Origin: Actinocrinis puniceicyclus
Lineage (GTDB): Bacteria > Actinomycetota > Actinomycetes > Streptomycetales > Catenulisporaceae
Assembly: GCF_018283645.1 (NCBI RefSeq)
Contig: NZ_JAGSXH010000022.1
Span: forward strand, 1-64,000
Direction: 5' to 3'
Length of the DNA: 64,000 bases
Shown here: positions 17,252-24,815 of the stretch, in pieces
Layout of the letters: each line of letters opens with the position of its first letter
Position numbering within the stretch: position 1 is the first letter of the stretch
Translations under genes and position numbers: made by a program
The notes under the pieces: generated by a model
The model's input: only the letters and a program-made list of their open reading frames with translations
What the model was told of the DNA's origin: nothing
Database searches by the model: none

Positions 17252-18031
17252 GTGTCGAGCGAACCGCCCGCCGAGACGCAGTCCGACATCGATGCCGAGA
17301 TCGAGGCGCTGCGCAAGGCGGCAGCCGCACGCGGACTGTCACACCCGGACCGCGACTATCCGCCCTACCGCAGCAGCATTCTGCGGCACCCGAGAGCGGC
17401 GCCCGTCGAGATCACCGATCCGGAGGCGGCCGAGCTGTCCGGCCCGGTGTTCGGCGCCGGGGACGTCACCGCGCTCGACGCGGACCTGACCCGCAGGCAC
17501 CGGGGCGAACCGCTCGGCGAGCGCATCACCGTCAGCGGACGGGTCCTGGACCGCGCCGGGCGCCCGATCCGCGGCCAGCTCGTGGAGATCTGGCAGGCCA
17601 ACGCCTCCGGGCGTTACGCCCACCAGCGCGACCAGCACCCGGCGCCGCTCGACCCGAACTTCACCGGCGTCGGCCGCTGCCTCACCGACGACCACGGCCG
17701 CTATCAGTTCACGACGATAAAACCGGGACCGTACCCGTGGCGCAACCACCTCAACGCCTGGCGGCCCGCGCACATCCACTTCTCGCTGTTCGGCGCCGCC
17801 TTCACCCAGCGGTTGATCACGCAGATGTACTTTCCCGGCGACCCGCTGTTCGGCTATGACCCGATCCTGCAGTCGGTCACCGACGAGGCGGCACGCGCAC
17901 GCCTGGTGGCCGGATACGAGCACGGCCGGTCGGTGCCGGAGTACTCGATGGCTTACACCTGGGACATCGTGCTGGACGGTCCGCGCGCGACCCTTTTCGA
18001 GCGGCCCGAAGCTGAAGAGGAGCGCCGCTGA
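17252..18031 (+). CDS. pcaH: Protocatechuate 3,4-dioxygenase, beta subunit
   Basis: 259 residues. It carries the non-haem Fe(III) ligand region: Tyr in KPGPYPWRNH and the two His of RPAHIHFSLFG; a second Tyr follows later. GRVLDRAGRPIRGQLVEIWQANASGRY is the conserved beta-sandwich start. It performs intradiol cleavage of protocatechuate to 3-carboxy-cis,cis-muconate with PcaG. GTG 17252 has an ideal AGGAGG five bases upstream; ATG 17231, overlapping the catJ stop, is the alternative and adds 7 residues. It overlaps pcaG by one base. Confidence 0.95.
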   Translation: MSSEPPAETQSDIDAEIEALRKAAAARGLSHPDRDYPPYRSSILRHPRAAPVEITDPEAAELSGPVFGAGDVTALDADLTRRHRGEPLGERITVSGRVLDRAGRPIRGQLVEIWQANASGRYAHQRDQHPAPLDPNFTGVGRCLTDDHGRYQFTTIKPGPYPWRNHLNAWRPAHIHFSLFGAAFTQRLITQMYFPGDPLFGYDPILQSVTDEAARARLVAGYEHGRSVPEYSMAYTWDIVLDGPRATLFERPEAEEERR

Positions 18032-18636
18032 TGACGATGCTGCCGGCCACCCCGTCCCAGACCATCGGGCCCTTCTACGGTTATGCGCTGCCGTTCGCCC
18101 GTGGCGGCGACATGGCGTCGGATGCGCATCCTGAGGCCGTGACCGTGCACGGTTACGTGCTCGACGGCGAGGGTGCGCCGATCCCGGACGCGCTGCTGGA
18201 GTTCTGGCAGCCGGCCCCGGACGGCTCGCTGACCGGCGCTCCCGGTTCGCTGCGCACCGACCCGACCACCGGCGTCCTGCTCGGGCGCGACCACACCGGG
18301 TTCACGGGCTTCGGCCGCGTCCCCACGGACGCCGACGGGCACTACGCGCTGCGCACACTGACACCCCCCGCGGTCGGCAAATCAGCACCCTATCTCTCTG
18401 TGTGCCTGTTCGCCCGCGGGCTGCTGCACCATCTCTACACCCGCGTCTACTTCCCCGAGCACGAGGCCGCGCAGGCCGCCGACCCGCTGCTCGCCGCGCT
18501 GCCGCCGCGACGGCGCGCCACGCTGGTCGCCCGCGGGCAAGGACCGCGCAGTTACCGCTTCGACGTGCGTATTCAGGGAGGTGACGGCGATGGGGCCGAT
18601 GCCGAGACGGTATTCCTCGCCTTCCCCCTGGGATGA
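18031..18636 (+). CDS. pcaG: Protocatechuate 3,4-dioxygenase, alpha subunit
   Basis: 201 residues, starting MTMLPATPSQTIGPFYGYAL, which is the hallmark N-terminus of PcaG. It has the same fold as PcaH but lacks the iron ligands; it completes the active site of the alpha-beta protomer. The ATG overlaps the pcaH stop (TGATG), with GAGGAGCG upstream. Its last 47 bp are overlapped by the pcaB start in another frame. Confidence 0.94.
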   Translation: MTMLPATPSQTIGPFYGYALPFARGGDMASDAHPEAVTVHGYVLDGEGAPIPDALLEFWQPAPDGSLTGAPGSLRTDPTTGVLLGRDHTGFTGFGRVPTDADGHYALRTLTPPAVGKSAPYLSVCLFARGLLHHLYTRVYFPEHEAAQAADPLLAALPPRRRATLVARGQGPRSYRFDVRIQGGDGDGADAETVFLAFPLG

Positions 18637-19621
18637 CGACCCGCCGGGCACGTTGCTCGCCGCTGAATCCGCGCTGGCGCGGGCGCAGGCCGAGCTGGGC
18701 CGCATCCCGCGGGCCGCCGCCGAGGCGATCGAACAGGCGACCCGGCAGGGCTACGACTACGACGAGATCCGAGCCCTCGGCCAGGAACGCGCGACCGTCG
18801 TCGTGCCCTTGGGCGAGGCCATCCGGGCGCGCCTGCCCGCGGAACACCACGAGCACCTGCACCGTCCCGCGACGAGCCAGGAAATCATCGACACGGCTCT
18901 GATGCTCCAGGCCGCGCGCACCCTCGGCCCGGTCACCGCGCTGCTGGACCGGTGCGCCGAGAGCCTCGGCGGCCTGACGCGGCGGTTCGGGGACACGCAC
19001 CAGCGCGCACGCGCCTTGCTGCAGCCCGCGCTGCCCAGCACCTTCGGCAACCTGCTGGGCTCCTGGCGGTCAGCCGTCGATGACGCGCGTTCACATCTGC
19101 ACGCGGTGCGGGAGCGCGGTCTGGCGGTGCAACTCGGCGGTCCAGTCGCAGACCTCGACGACCCGAGGCTGGTCCAGGCCTTCGCCGAATCGCTCGGGCT
19201 CACCGCGCCGGGCCGCGCCTGGCACACCGTGCGCACGCGCGTGGTGGACCTGGCCGCCGCGCTCGGCCTTACCGTCGGGGTGCTCGGGAAGATCGGCGCG
19301 GACGTGATCGTGTTGTCCCAGGCCGAAGTCGGCGAACTGGCGCAGGGAGCGGCGGGCCGTTCGTCGTCGATGCCCGACAAACAGAACCCGGCCCGCGCGG
19401 TCCAGCTGGTGGCGCTCGCCGCACGCGCCCCCGGGCTCGTCGCCACGGTGTTCGCGGCGCTGCCGCAGGAGCTGCAACGGGCAGCGGGCCGTTGGCAGGC
19501 CGAGGACGCGACGGTCAGGGAACTGCTCGTGCTCGCCGGTGAGGCGGCGCACCACGCGGCCATCCTCTTGGAGGGGCTGGTCGTCCACCCCGACCGGATG
19601 AAAGCGAACCTCGATGCCTGA
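18590..19621 (+). CDS. pcaB: 3-carboxy-cis,cis-muconate cycloisomerase (short form)
   Basis: 343 residues of the fumarase/aspartase superfamily. The signature loop GRSSSMPDKQNP (246-257) carries the catalytic serine region; HRPATSQEIIDTALMLQ is the first conserved region (Glu where Asp is common). It converts 3-carboxymuconate to 4-carboxymuconolactone. ATG 18590 is chosen because GGGAGG lies 8 nt upstream; the gene begins inside pcaG. It is shorter than the 430-450 residues of Pseudomonas PcaB: the C-terminal ADSL_C-like domain is missing, and the N-terminus lacks the usual first 15-20 residues. Still likely functional, as the three superfamily signatures are intact. Confidence 0.88.
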   Translation: MGPMPRRYSSPSPWDDDPPGTLLAAESALARAQAELGRIPRAAAEAIEQATRQGYDYDEIRALGQERATVVVPLGEAIRARLPAEHHEHLHRPATSQEIIDTALMLQAARTLGPVTALLDRCAESLGGLTRRFGDTHQRARALLQPALPSTFGNLLGSWRSAVDDARSHLHAVRERGLAVQLGGPVADLDDPRLVQAFAESLGLTAPGRAWHTVRTRVVDLAAALGLTVGVLGKIGADVIVLSQAEVGELAQGAAGRSSSMPDKQNPARAVQLVALAARAPGLVATVFAALPQELQRAAGRWQAEDATVRELLVLAGEAAHHAAILLEGLVVHPDRMKANLDA

Positions 19622-20921
19622 TCCCGCCCTCCTGCACCACCGCCGCGACGGCGGTCCGCTCGACGGCGGCGCCGCGGGCGGCGGGCCGCACGCCGGCCGC
19701 GTCCCGCTGATCCTCGGCCCGTCCCTCGGCACCAGCCTGCGTCTCTGGGACGAAGCGGTGCCCGCGCTCGCGGCCGACCGCGTCGTGATCCGCTACGACC
19801 TGCCCGGCCACGGCGCGAGCCCGGCCGAAGCCCTACCGGACCTGTCCGCCGGCGCGACCCGCGTCGCAGACCTCGCACAAGCCGTGCTGCGGCTGGCCGA
19901 CGCGCTCGGCATCGACCGCTTCGACTACGCCGGCGTTTCGCTCGGCGGCGCGATAGGCGCCTGGCTCGCGGTGCACCATCCGCGCCGGGTCCGCTCGCTC
20001 GCGCTGATCTGTACCTCCGCCCGGTTCGGCGATACGGCGCAGTGGCGCGAGCGGGCGAAGCTGGTGCGCGACGAGGGAACAGGGCCGGTTGCCGACGCCG
20101 CGCCGGGGCGCTGGTTCCGTGCGCCCTTCGCCGCCTCCGGCGCGCCGATCGCCGCCGCGCTGCTGGAGGACCTGCGCACCGCCGACCCGGCCGGATACGC
20201 AGCCTGCTGCGACGCGCTGGCCGGCTTCGACCTGCGCGGCGATCTGGCCGCCGTGGCCGCGCCGACGCTCGTCGTGGCGGGGCGCGACGATGTCAGCACC
20301 CCGGTGCCCCACGCGCGCGAACTGGCCGACGGGATCCCGGCCGCGAGCCTGCTCGAACTGGCCGCCGCCGCGCATCTCGCCGTCGCGGAGCGGCCGCACG
20401 CGGTCGCACGGGCCCTGCGCGACCACTTCGCAGACGTCGAATGCACGGATGCCGAATACGACGCCGAATACACGTGTGCCGAACCCGCGGGCACGGCGGC
20501 CCGCGCCCCGGCGATTTCGCGTTCCGATGCAGCGCACGCCGCGGGCATGTCCGTCCGCCGCGCCGTCCTCGGAGACGAGCACGTGGACGCCGTCGTCGCG
20601 CGGACCACCGCGTTCACCGCCGACTTCCAGGACTTCATCACCCGATACGCGTGGGGCGGGATCTGGACCCGGCCCGGTCTCGAGCGGCGAACCCGCAGCG
20701 CGGTCACGCTGACCGCGCTCGTCGCGCTCGGGCACCACGACGAGTTGGCCATGCACGTGCGCGGCGCGTTGCGCAACGGGCTGAGCCGCGACGAGCTCGC
20801 CGAGATCCTGCTGCAGACCGCGGTCTACTGCGGGGTGCCAGCTGCCAACGCGGCCTTCGCCGTCGCGCAGCGCGCGCTCGCGCAACTGGACGGCGCCGAA
20901 GACCAGAAACCAGAGCACTGA
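19614..20921 (+). CDS. pcaL: Fused 3-oxoadipate enol-lactonase / 4-carboxymuconolactone decarboxylase
   Basis: 435 residues, a PcaD-PcaC fusion as in Streptomyces and Rhodococcus. Residues 1-275 form an alpha/beta hydrolase with nucleophile elbow GVSLGG (Ser109), acid in AGRDD (about 225) and His254 (AAHLAV). A 40-residue acidic/Ala linker leads to the carboxymuconolactone decarboxylase domain (about 315-430), with RTRSAVTLTALVALGHHDEL and the helix YCGVPAANAAFAVA. It catalyses decarboxylation and lactone hydrolysis to 3-oxoadipate, the substrate of CatIJ. It overlaps pcaB by 8 bp. Confidence 0.95.
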   Translation: MPDPALLHHRRDGGPLDGGAAGGGPHAGRVPLILGPSLGTSLRLWDEAVPALAADRVVIRYDLPGHGASPAEALPDLSAGATRVADLAQAVLRLADALGIDRFDYAGVSLGGAIGAWLAVHHPRRVRSLALICTSARFGDTAQWRERAKLVRDEGTGPVADAAPGRWFRAPFAASGAPIAAALLEDLRTADPAGYAACCDALAGFDLRGDLAAVAAPTLVVAGRDDVSTPVPHARELADGIPAASLLELAAAAHLAVAERPHAVARALRDHFADVECTDAEYDAEYTCAEPAGTAARAPAISRSDAAHAAGMSVRRAVLGDEHVDAVVARTTAFTADFQDFITRYAWGGIWTRPGLERRTRSAVTLTALVALGHHDELAMHVRGALRNGLSRDELAEILLQTAVYCGVPAANAAFAVAQRALAQLDGAEDQKPEH

Positions 20922-20952
20922 TGGATCACCGAAGGACCATGGGGAGGGCGAT

Positions 20953-22125
20953 GTGCGCACCAGCGTCGGCATCATAGGCGCCGGGCCGGCGGGCCTGCTG
21001 CTCGCGCACCTGCTGCGGCAGGCCGGGATCGACAACGTCGTGCTGGAGAACCGCACCCGCGCGTACGTCGAGCACCGGCAGCGCGCCGGGGTGCTGGAAC
21101 AGAACACCGTCGACGTGCTGCGCGCCTCGGGCGCCGGCGAGCGGATGGACCGGGTCGGCCTGCGGCACGACGGCATCGAGCTGCGCTTCGCCCGCGAGGC
21201 CCACCGCGTCGACTTCCCCACGCGCACCGGCGGCCGCAGCGTGATGGTGTACGCGCAGACCGAGGTCGTCAAGGACCTGATCCAGCTCGCGCAGCAGCGC
21301 GACGGCAGGGTGCTGTTCGAGGCTGAGGCTTTCGCGATCGAGCACACCGAGACCCTGCGACCGGTCATCCGCTACCGGCATGAGGGCGCCGAGCACGCAC
21401 TGGAGTGCGACGTCGTCGCGGCCTGCGACGGTTTCCACGGAATCGGGCGCCGCTCGGTCCCGCCCGGCCGGTTGAACACATACGAGCGCGAATACCCGTT
21501 CGCCTGGCTCGGCATCCTCGCCGACGTCCCGCCCTCCTGCGACGAGCTGATCTATGCCAACCACGAACGCGGATTCGCCTTGCACAGCATGCGCTCCCCG
21601 CACGTCAGCCGCCTGTATCTCCAGGTCGCGCCGGATGAGGACCTGAACGCCTGGCCGGACGAGCGGATCTGGGCCGAACTGGACACCCGGTTCGAGCTGC
21701 CCGGCTGGCGCCTGGAGCGCGGCCGCATCACGGAGAAGGGCATCACCCCGATGCGCAGCTTCGTGGCCGAGCCGCTGCGCCACGGCCGCCTCTTCCTCGT
21801 CGGTGACGCGGCGCACATAGTGCCCCCGACCGGCGCCAAGGGCCTCAATCTCGCCGCCGCCGACGCGACGCTGCTGGCCGCCGCGATCATCCGGGCGCAC
21901 GACAAGGGCGACGAGAGCCTGCTGGACGCCTACTCGGACACGGCGCTGCGGCGCGTATGGCGGGCCGAGCACTTCTCCTACTTCATGACGACGATGCTGC
22001 ACCGCGACCCGCGGCAGGACGAGTTCGCCCACCGGCTCCAACTGTCGAACCTGCACTACATCGCCGCTTCGGACGCCGCGGCCGCCTCTCTCGCCGAGAA
22101 CTATGTCGGCCTGCCCGTGGTGTGA
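20953..22125 (+). CDS. pobA: 4-hydroxybenzoate 3-monooxygenase
   Basis: 390 residues of the class A flavoprotein hydroxylases. Its motifs are GIIGAGPAGLLLAHLL (FAD dinucleotide fold), the DG motif in VVAACDGFHGIGRRSVP, and GDAAHIVPPTGAKGLNLA (FAD ribityl). EHRQRAGVLEQNTVDVL is typical of PobA. It makes protocatechuate from 4-hydroxybenzoate, feeding PcaGH. GTG 20953 has GGGGAGGG upstream. Last gene of the operon, 31 bp after pcaL. Cofactor preference (NADH or NADPH) cannot be told confidently. Confidence 0.95.
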   Translation: MRTSVGIIGAGPAGLLLAHLLRQAGIDNVVLENRTRAYVEHRQRAGVLEQNTVDVLRASGAGERMDRVGLRHDGIELRFAREAHRVDFPTRTGGRSVMVYAQTEVVKDLIQLAQQRDGRVLFEAEAFAIEHTETLRPVIRYRHEGAEHALECDVVAACDGFHGIGRRSVPPGRLNTYEREYPFAWLGILADVPPSCDELIYANHERGFALHSMRSPHVSRLYLQVAPDEDLNAWPDERIWAELDTRFELPGWRLERGRITEKGITPMRSFVAEPLRHGRLFLVGDAAHIVPPTGAKGLNLAAADATLLAAAIIRAHDKGDESLLDAYSDTALRRVWRAEHFSYFMTTMLHRDPRQDEFAHRLQLSNLHYIAASDAAAASLAENYVGLPVV

Positions 22126-22180
22126 TGTCCGGCGAGGGTGCGCGGGCCCGCTCGGCTCCCGCTCTCCCGGCGGGTGACGG

Positions 22181-23137
22181 TCAGCGCGGCGTGGCCGCCG
22201 TCGCCGCGCCGACGAAGTCGAGGGCGGTGCGGATCACCCCCGGGTCGCGCAGGATCCTGTTGTGGCCCAGGCCGTTCGTGGCGACCAGTCGCGCGCCCCG
22301 CCACGCCGCCGCCACCGACCTGCCCAGACTGTAGGGGACCTGCCGGTCGTGTTCGTCGTGGATGACCAGCAGCGGCGGCAGCGCGGCGTCGTGCGCGGCG
22401 CGCGCCCGGGCGGCCGCGTCGAACATCGACAGCGGCCGGCCGGCGCGCCGTTCCAGACGACGCTCCAGCCCCGCGCGGATCCGGTCGCCCGCGCCGAGCG
22501 CCGCCGCGAAACCGTGCAGGTACGCTCCGGCGTCCGGCATCGGCGAGATCAGCACCAGGCGCCCCGCGGGCAGCCCGTCCAGCGCCGCCGTAGCCGCGGC
22601 GCCGCCGCCCAGCGAATGCCCGACGATCGCGTGTGCGGGTCCGAACACGCGCGGCGCGGCGTGCAGCGCGGCGATGAACTCCGTGATCAGCGCGCGTTTC
22701 GGGCCGAACGAACCCGGGCCGGAGTCGCCGTGGCTGGGCGCGTCGATCGCCACCACGCGGAACCCGGCCGCGGCCAGCGGCGCGACGAAGCCGGCGAACT
22801 GGCCGCGATGGCCGCCCCAGCCGTGGATCAGGTACACGACCGGACCCGAGTCGCCCCAGACCTCCGCGACGAACGCCGGGCCGTCGCCCGTCGCGCGCAG
22901 CGGGATGGTCACGACGCCCCCGGGCGCGGCCGGCGCGCTGCGTGAGCGATCCGCGTGCCGCACCGTCAGCCACAGCCGCTCCGCCCAAAGTGAGCCCAGA
23001 CCCGGCGCGGCGCGCTCCAAGGCCCGGAACGAGGCGCGAACCGCCCGCTCCCGCACCGACCGTCGCCATGTCGCCGAAGAAGAACGAACGATCGTGCTTT
23101 TATTGATTCCGGTTTCGCGCACCGGGGCTTCGCTCAT
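22181..23137 (-). CDS. Alpha/beta hydrolase
   Basis: 318 residues. Landmarks are the oxyanion strand VYLIHGWGGHRGQFAGFV, the nucleophile elbow GHSLGG, an acid near VIHDEHDRQVPY and a terminal His in GLGHNRILRD. The fold resembles serine esterases/lipases; the substrate is unknown. ATG 23137 has GGAG 7 nt upstream. It follows the TetR gene by 56 bp on the same strand, so the two may be an operon. Codons 13-20 contain a 20-bp sequence identical to the segment directly upstream of tetR; see findings. If that is an operator, translation may start further in, for example at GTG 23044. Confidence 0.85.
   Translation of the reverse strand: MSEAPVRETGINKSTIVRSSSATWRRSVRERAVRASFRALERAAPGLGSLWAERLWLTVRHADRSRSAPAAPGGVVTIPLRATGDGPAFVAEVWGDSGPVVYLIHGWGGHRGQFAGFVAPLAAAGFRVVAIDAPSHGDSGPGSFGPKRALITEFIAALHAAPRVFGPAHAIVGHSLGGGAAATAALDGLPAGRLVLISPMPDAGAYLHGFAAALGAGDRIRAGLERRLERRAGRPLSMFDAAARARAAHDAALPPLLVIHDEHDRQVPYSLGRSVAAAWRGARLVATNGLGHNRILRDPGVIRTALDFVGAATAATPR
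23079..23098 (+). promoter_or_regulatory. 20-bp element, copy 1 (candidate TetR operator)
   Basis: GAAGAACGAACGATCGTGCT, with an ACGATCGT palindromic core. An exact inverted copy occupies 23851-23870, directly before the tetR ATG. This copy lies in the first codons of the hydrolase gene. Confidence 0.55.
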
Positions 23138-23193
23138 CGGAAGTCTCCAAGACATCGGGGCGGGTAGCCGGCCGGCCGACTGCCCGCTATCGG

Positions 23194-23850
23194 TTACCGC
23201 GCCGTCGGCCGCGCGCCATCGGTGTGTGCCGCCGGTCCGGACTGCGCCGGCGGTGGGACGCGGACCGCGGCCAGCAGCGCCTCGAAGGCGCGCCGGGCCC
23301 ACTCCTGCGCCCGCGGATCGTCCAGCAGCCTGCGGGCGTGGAAGAACCCGAGCATGACGCCGTGCAGGTCGTGCGCGAACTGCTCGGGGTCGGCGTCCGC
23401 CCGGAACTCGCCCTGCGCGATCCCGGTGCGAAACATCTGCGCGACCGAGTCGGCGAAGTCGCGGTGGTCGCGAACCAGCTGGTCACGCACCGGCCCGGGC
23501 TGGTCGTCGAACTCCGCGGAAGCCGACACGAAAAGGCACTCCGAGCCGCCTTCCGTGATCGCCGCGAGCCAGCGCTCGAACAGCGCGCGCACCCTTGGTT
23601 CGCCGCGCGGCGCCCGCAACGCGGGCCGCAGCACCTCCTCGGCGAACAGATCGCGCGCCCGCTCCAGCACCTGCATCTGAAGCGACTCCTTCGACTTGAA
23701 GTGCGCGAACAGCCCGCTCTTCGACAGCTCCAGCCGGGCCGCGAGCGAGCCGATCGTCAATCCGGACAGGCCGAGCCGCGCGGCCGTCCTGGTCGCCTCG
23801 TCCAGAACCGCCAGCCGGGTCGCCTCGCCTTTACTCACCCGAACAGTCAT
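23194..23850 (-). CDS. TetR-family transcriptional regulator
   Basis: 218 residues. The helix-turn-helix is TIGSLAARLELSKSGLFAHFKSKESL (about 32-58), typical of TetR; the ligand domain has the C-terminal FDDQPGPVRDQLVRDHRDFADSVAQMF pattern of the YbiH/TetR_C subfamily. ATG 23850 overlaps the phosphopantetheinyl transferase stop by 4 bp. The 20 bp immediately before the ATG form a repeated element (23851-23870) and lie in the 3' end of the upstream gene, a plausible autorepression site. It probably controls the downstream hydrolase. Ligand unknown. Confidence 0.9.
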   Translation of the reverse strand: MTVRVSKGEATRLAVLDEATRTAARLGLSGLTIGSLAARLELSKSGLFAHFKSKESLQMQVLERARDLFAEEVLRPALRAPRGEPRVRALFERWLAAITEGGSECLFVSASAEFDDQPGPVRDQLVRDHRDFADSVAQMFRTGIAQGEFRADADPEQFAHDLHGVMLGFFHARRLLDDPRAQEWARRAFEALLAAVRVPPPAQSGPAAHTDGARPTAR

Positions 23851-24599
23851 AGCACGATCGTTCGTTCTTCGGTAGCTCCGTGCCCGTCCGGGGTCACGGT
23901 CACCGCGGTCAGCAGCAGCCCGTCGCGCACCAGCCAGCGCCCCGCGAACCCGGTGCGCGCCACTCCGGCCACCACCGGACCCGGCACCAGCAGTCGCGCG
24001 TGGAATGCACCCGTCCCGTCGGGCTCCCCGTCCGCGGGCTCGGCGAACTCGACGCTGGCGTCCTCGAATCCGAGCCAGCGGCCGGTGAGCGGGAACCATG
24101 CCTTGTACACCGACTCCTTGGCGCTGAACAGCAGCCGGTCCCAGTGCACTCCCGGCCGCGTCGCCACCAGCCGCGAGAGCCGCGGACGCTCCTGTGGCAC
24201 CGTGATCGCGCCCAGGACCTCCGGCGGCAACGGCTCGTGCGGCTCCGCGTCCACGCCCACCGCGGTCAGGTCCGCGGCCCGCGCGACCACGGCGGCGCGG
24301 TACCCCACGCAGTGCGTCATGCTGCCCACGATGCCGTCCGGCCAGCGCGGCGCGCCGCGTTCCCCGGGCAGGATCGGCACCGCCGCGACGCCGAGCCGCG
24401 CCAGCGCCTGGCGCGCGCAGTGGCGCACCGTGGTGAACTCCAGCCGCCGTTTCTCGACCGCCTTGGCGAGCAGCGCGCGCTCCTGCGGGAAAAGGGTGGC
24501 CTGCGGCGGGTCCTCCAGCGCCTCGACCGCCACGGCCTTCGGCGGCAACAACTGCTCGATCACGCCCCGGTCACGCCCGTCCGTGCGCGATGTCAGCAC
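23847..24599 (-). CDS. 4'-phosphopantetheinyl transferase superfamily protein (EntD/PptT type)
   Basis: 250 residues. The Mg/CoA motifs are GVDAEPHEPLP and FSAKESVYKAWFPL, with HCVGYRAAVVA upstream: the arrangement of EntD, SchPPT and PptT. The enzyme installs phosphopantetheine on acyl or peptidyl carrier proteins of PKS, NRPS or fatty acid synthases. No carrier-protein gene is in the window, so it probably serves clusters elsewhere. It is encoded directly upstream of and overlapping tetR, which suggests co-transcription with tetR and the hydrolase. The start could be internal (GTG codons a few residues in). Confidence 0.92.
   Translation of the reverse strand: MLTSRTDGRDRGVIEQLLPPKAVAVEALEDPPQATLFPQERALLAKAVEKRRLEFTTVRHCARQALARLGVAAVPILPGERGAPRWPDGIVGSMTHCVGYRAAVVARAADLTAVGVDAEPHEPLPPEVLGAITVPQERPRLSRLVATRPGVHWDRLLFSAKESVYKAWFPLTGRWLGFEDASVEFAEPADGEPDGTGAFHARLLVPGPVVAGVARTGFAGRWLVRDGLLLTAVTVTPDGHGATEERTIVL
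23851..23870 (-). promoter_or_regulatory. 20-bp element, copy 2 (candidate TetR operator)
   Basis: Reads GAAGAACGAACGATCGTGCT on the minus strand and abuts the tetR ATG. Identical to 23079-23098 on the plus strand. It also encodes the last residues of the phosphopantetheinyl transferase. Confidence 0.55.
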
Positions 24600-24690
24600 T
24601 CTCGATCACGCACGCAGTGTGGCAGGCCGCGCGCGGGCCCGCCAAGCGCCGTCTCGGCGGACGGGACGAGAGCGCGTGCGCCCGGGTTGA

Positions 24691-24716
24691 GTGCCCTTGT
24701 CGAGTGCCCTTGTCGA
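24691..24716 (+). repeat. 13-bp tandem repeat x2
   Basis: Two exact head-to-tail copies of GTGCCCTTGTCGA, 30 bp upstream of the FAD dehydrogenase promoter. Could be an operator pair or a slippage product. Confidence 0.75.
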
Positions 24717-24744
24717 GCGCGCGTGCCATGCGCCGAACCCCGCA

Positions 24745-24774
24745 TTGAGCGGCGGTCCGGCCGCGGCCTACGAT
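24745..24774 (+). promoter_or_regulatory. Candidate sigma-70-type promoter of the FAD dehydrogenase gene
   Basis: TTGAGC (24745-24750), an 18-base spacer and TACGAT (24769-24774). The predicted transcription start near 24781 leaves a roughly 35-nt leader to GTG 24816. Confidence 0.5.
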
Positions 24775-24815
24775 CGGTCGGGCGCAAGGTGACGAAGAGA
24801 CGAGGTGCGGTCGTC

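Noticed and set aside
10711-24599. A secondary-metabolite gene cluster spanning the AfsR-like regulator and the PPTase
   Set aside because: Between them lie only catabolic protocatechuate genes; there are no synthase, NRPS, terpene cyclase or tailoring clusters.
23880-24815. Upstream extension of the FAD dehydrogenase over the PPTase gene
   Set aside because: The plus frame is open there only as the antisense of the PPTase gene; the flavin-binding start and promoter place the true start near 24816.
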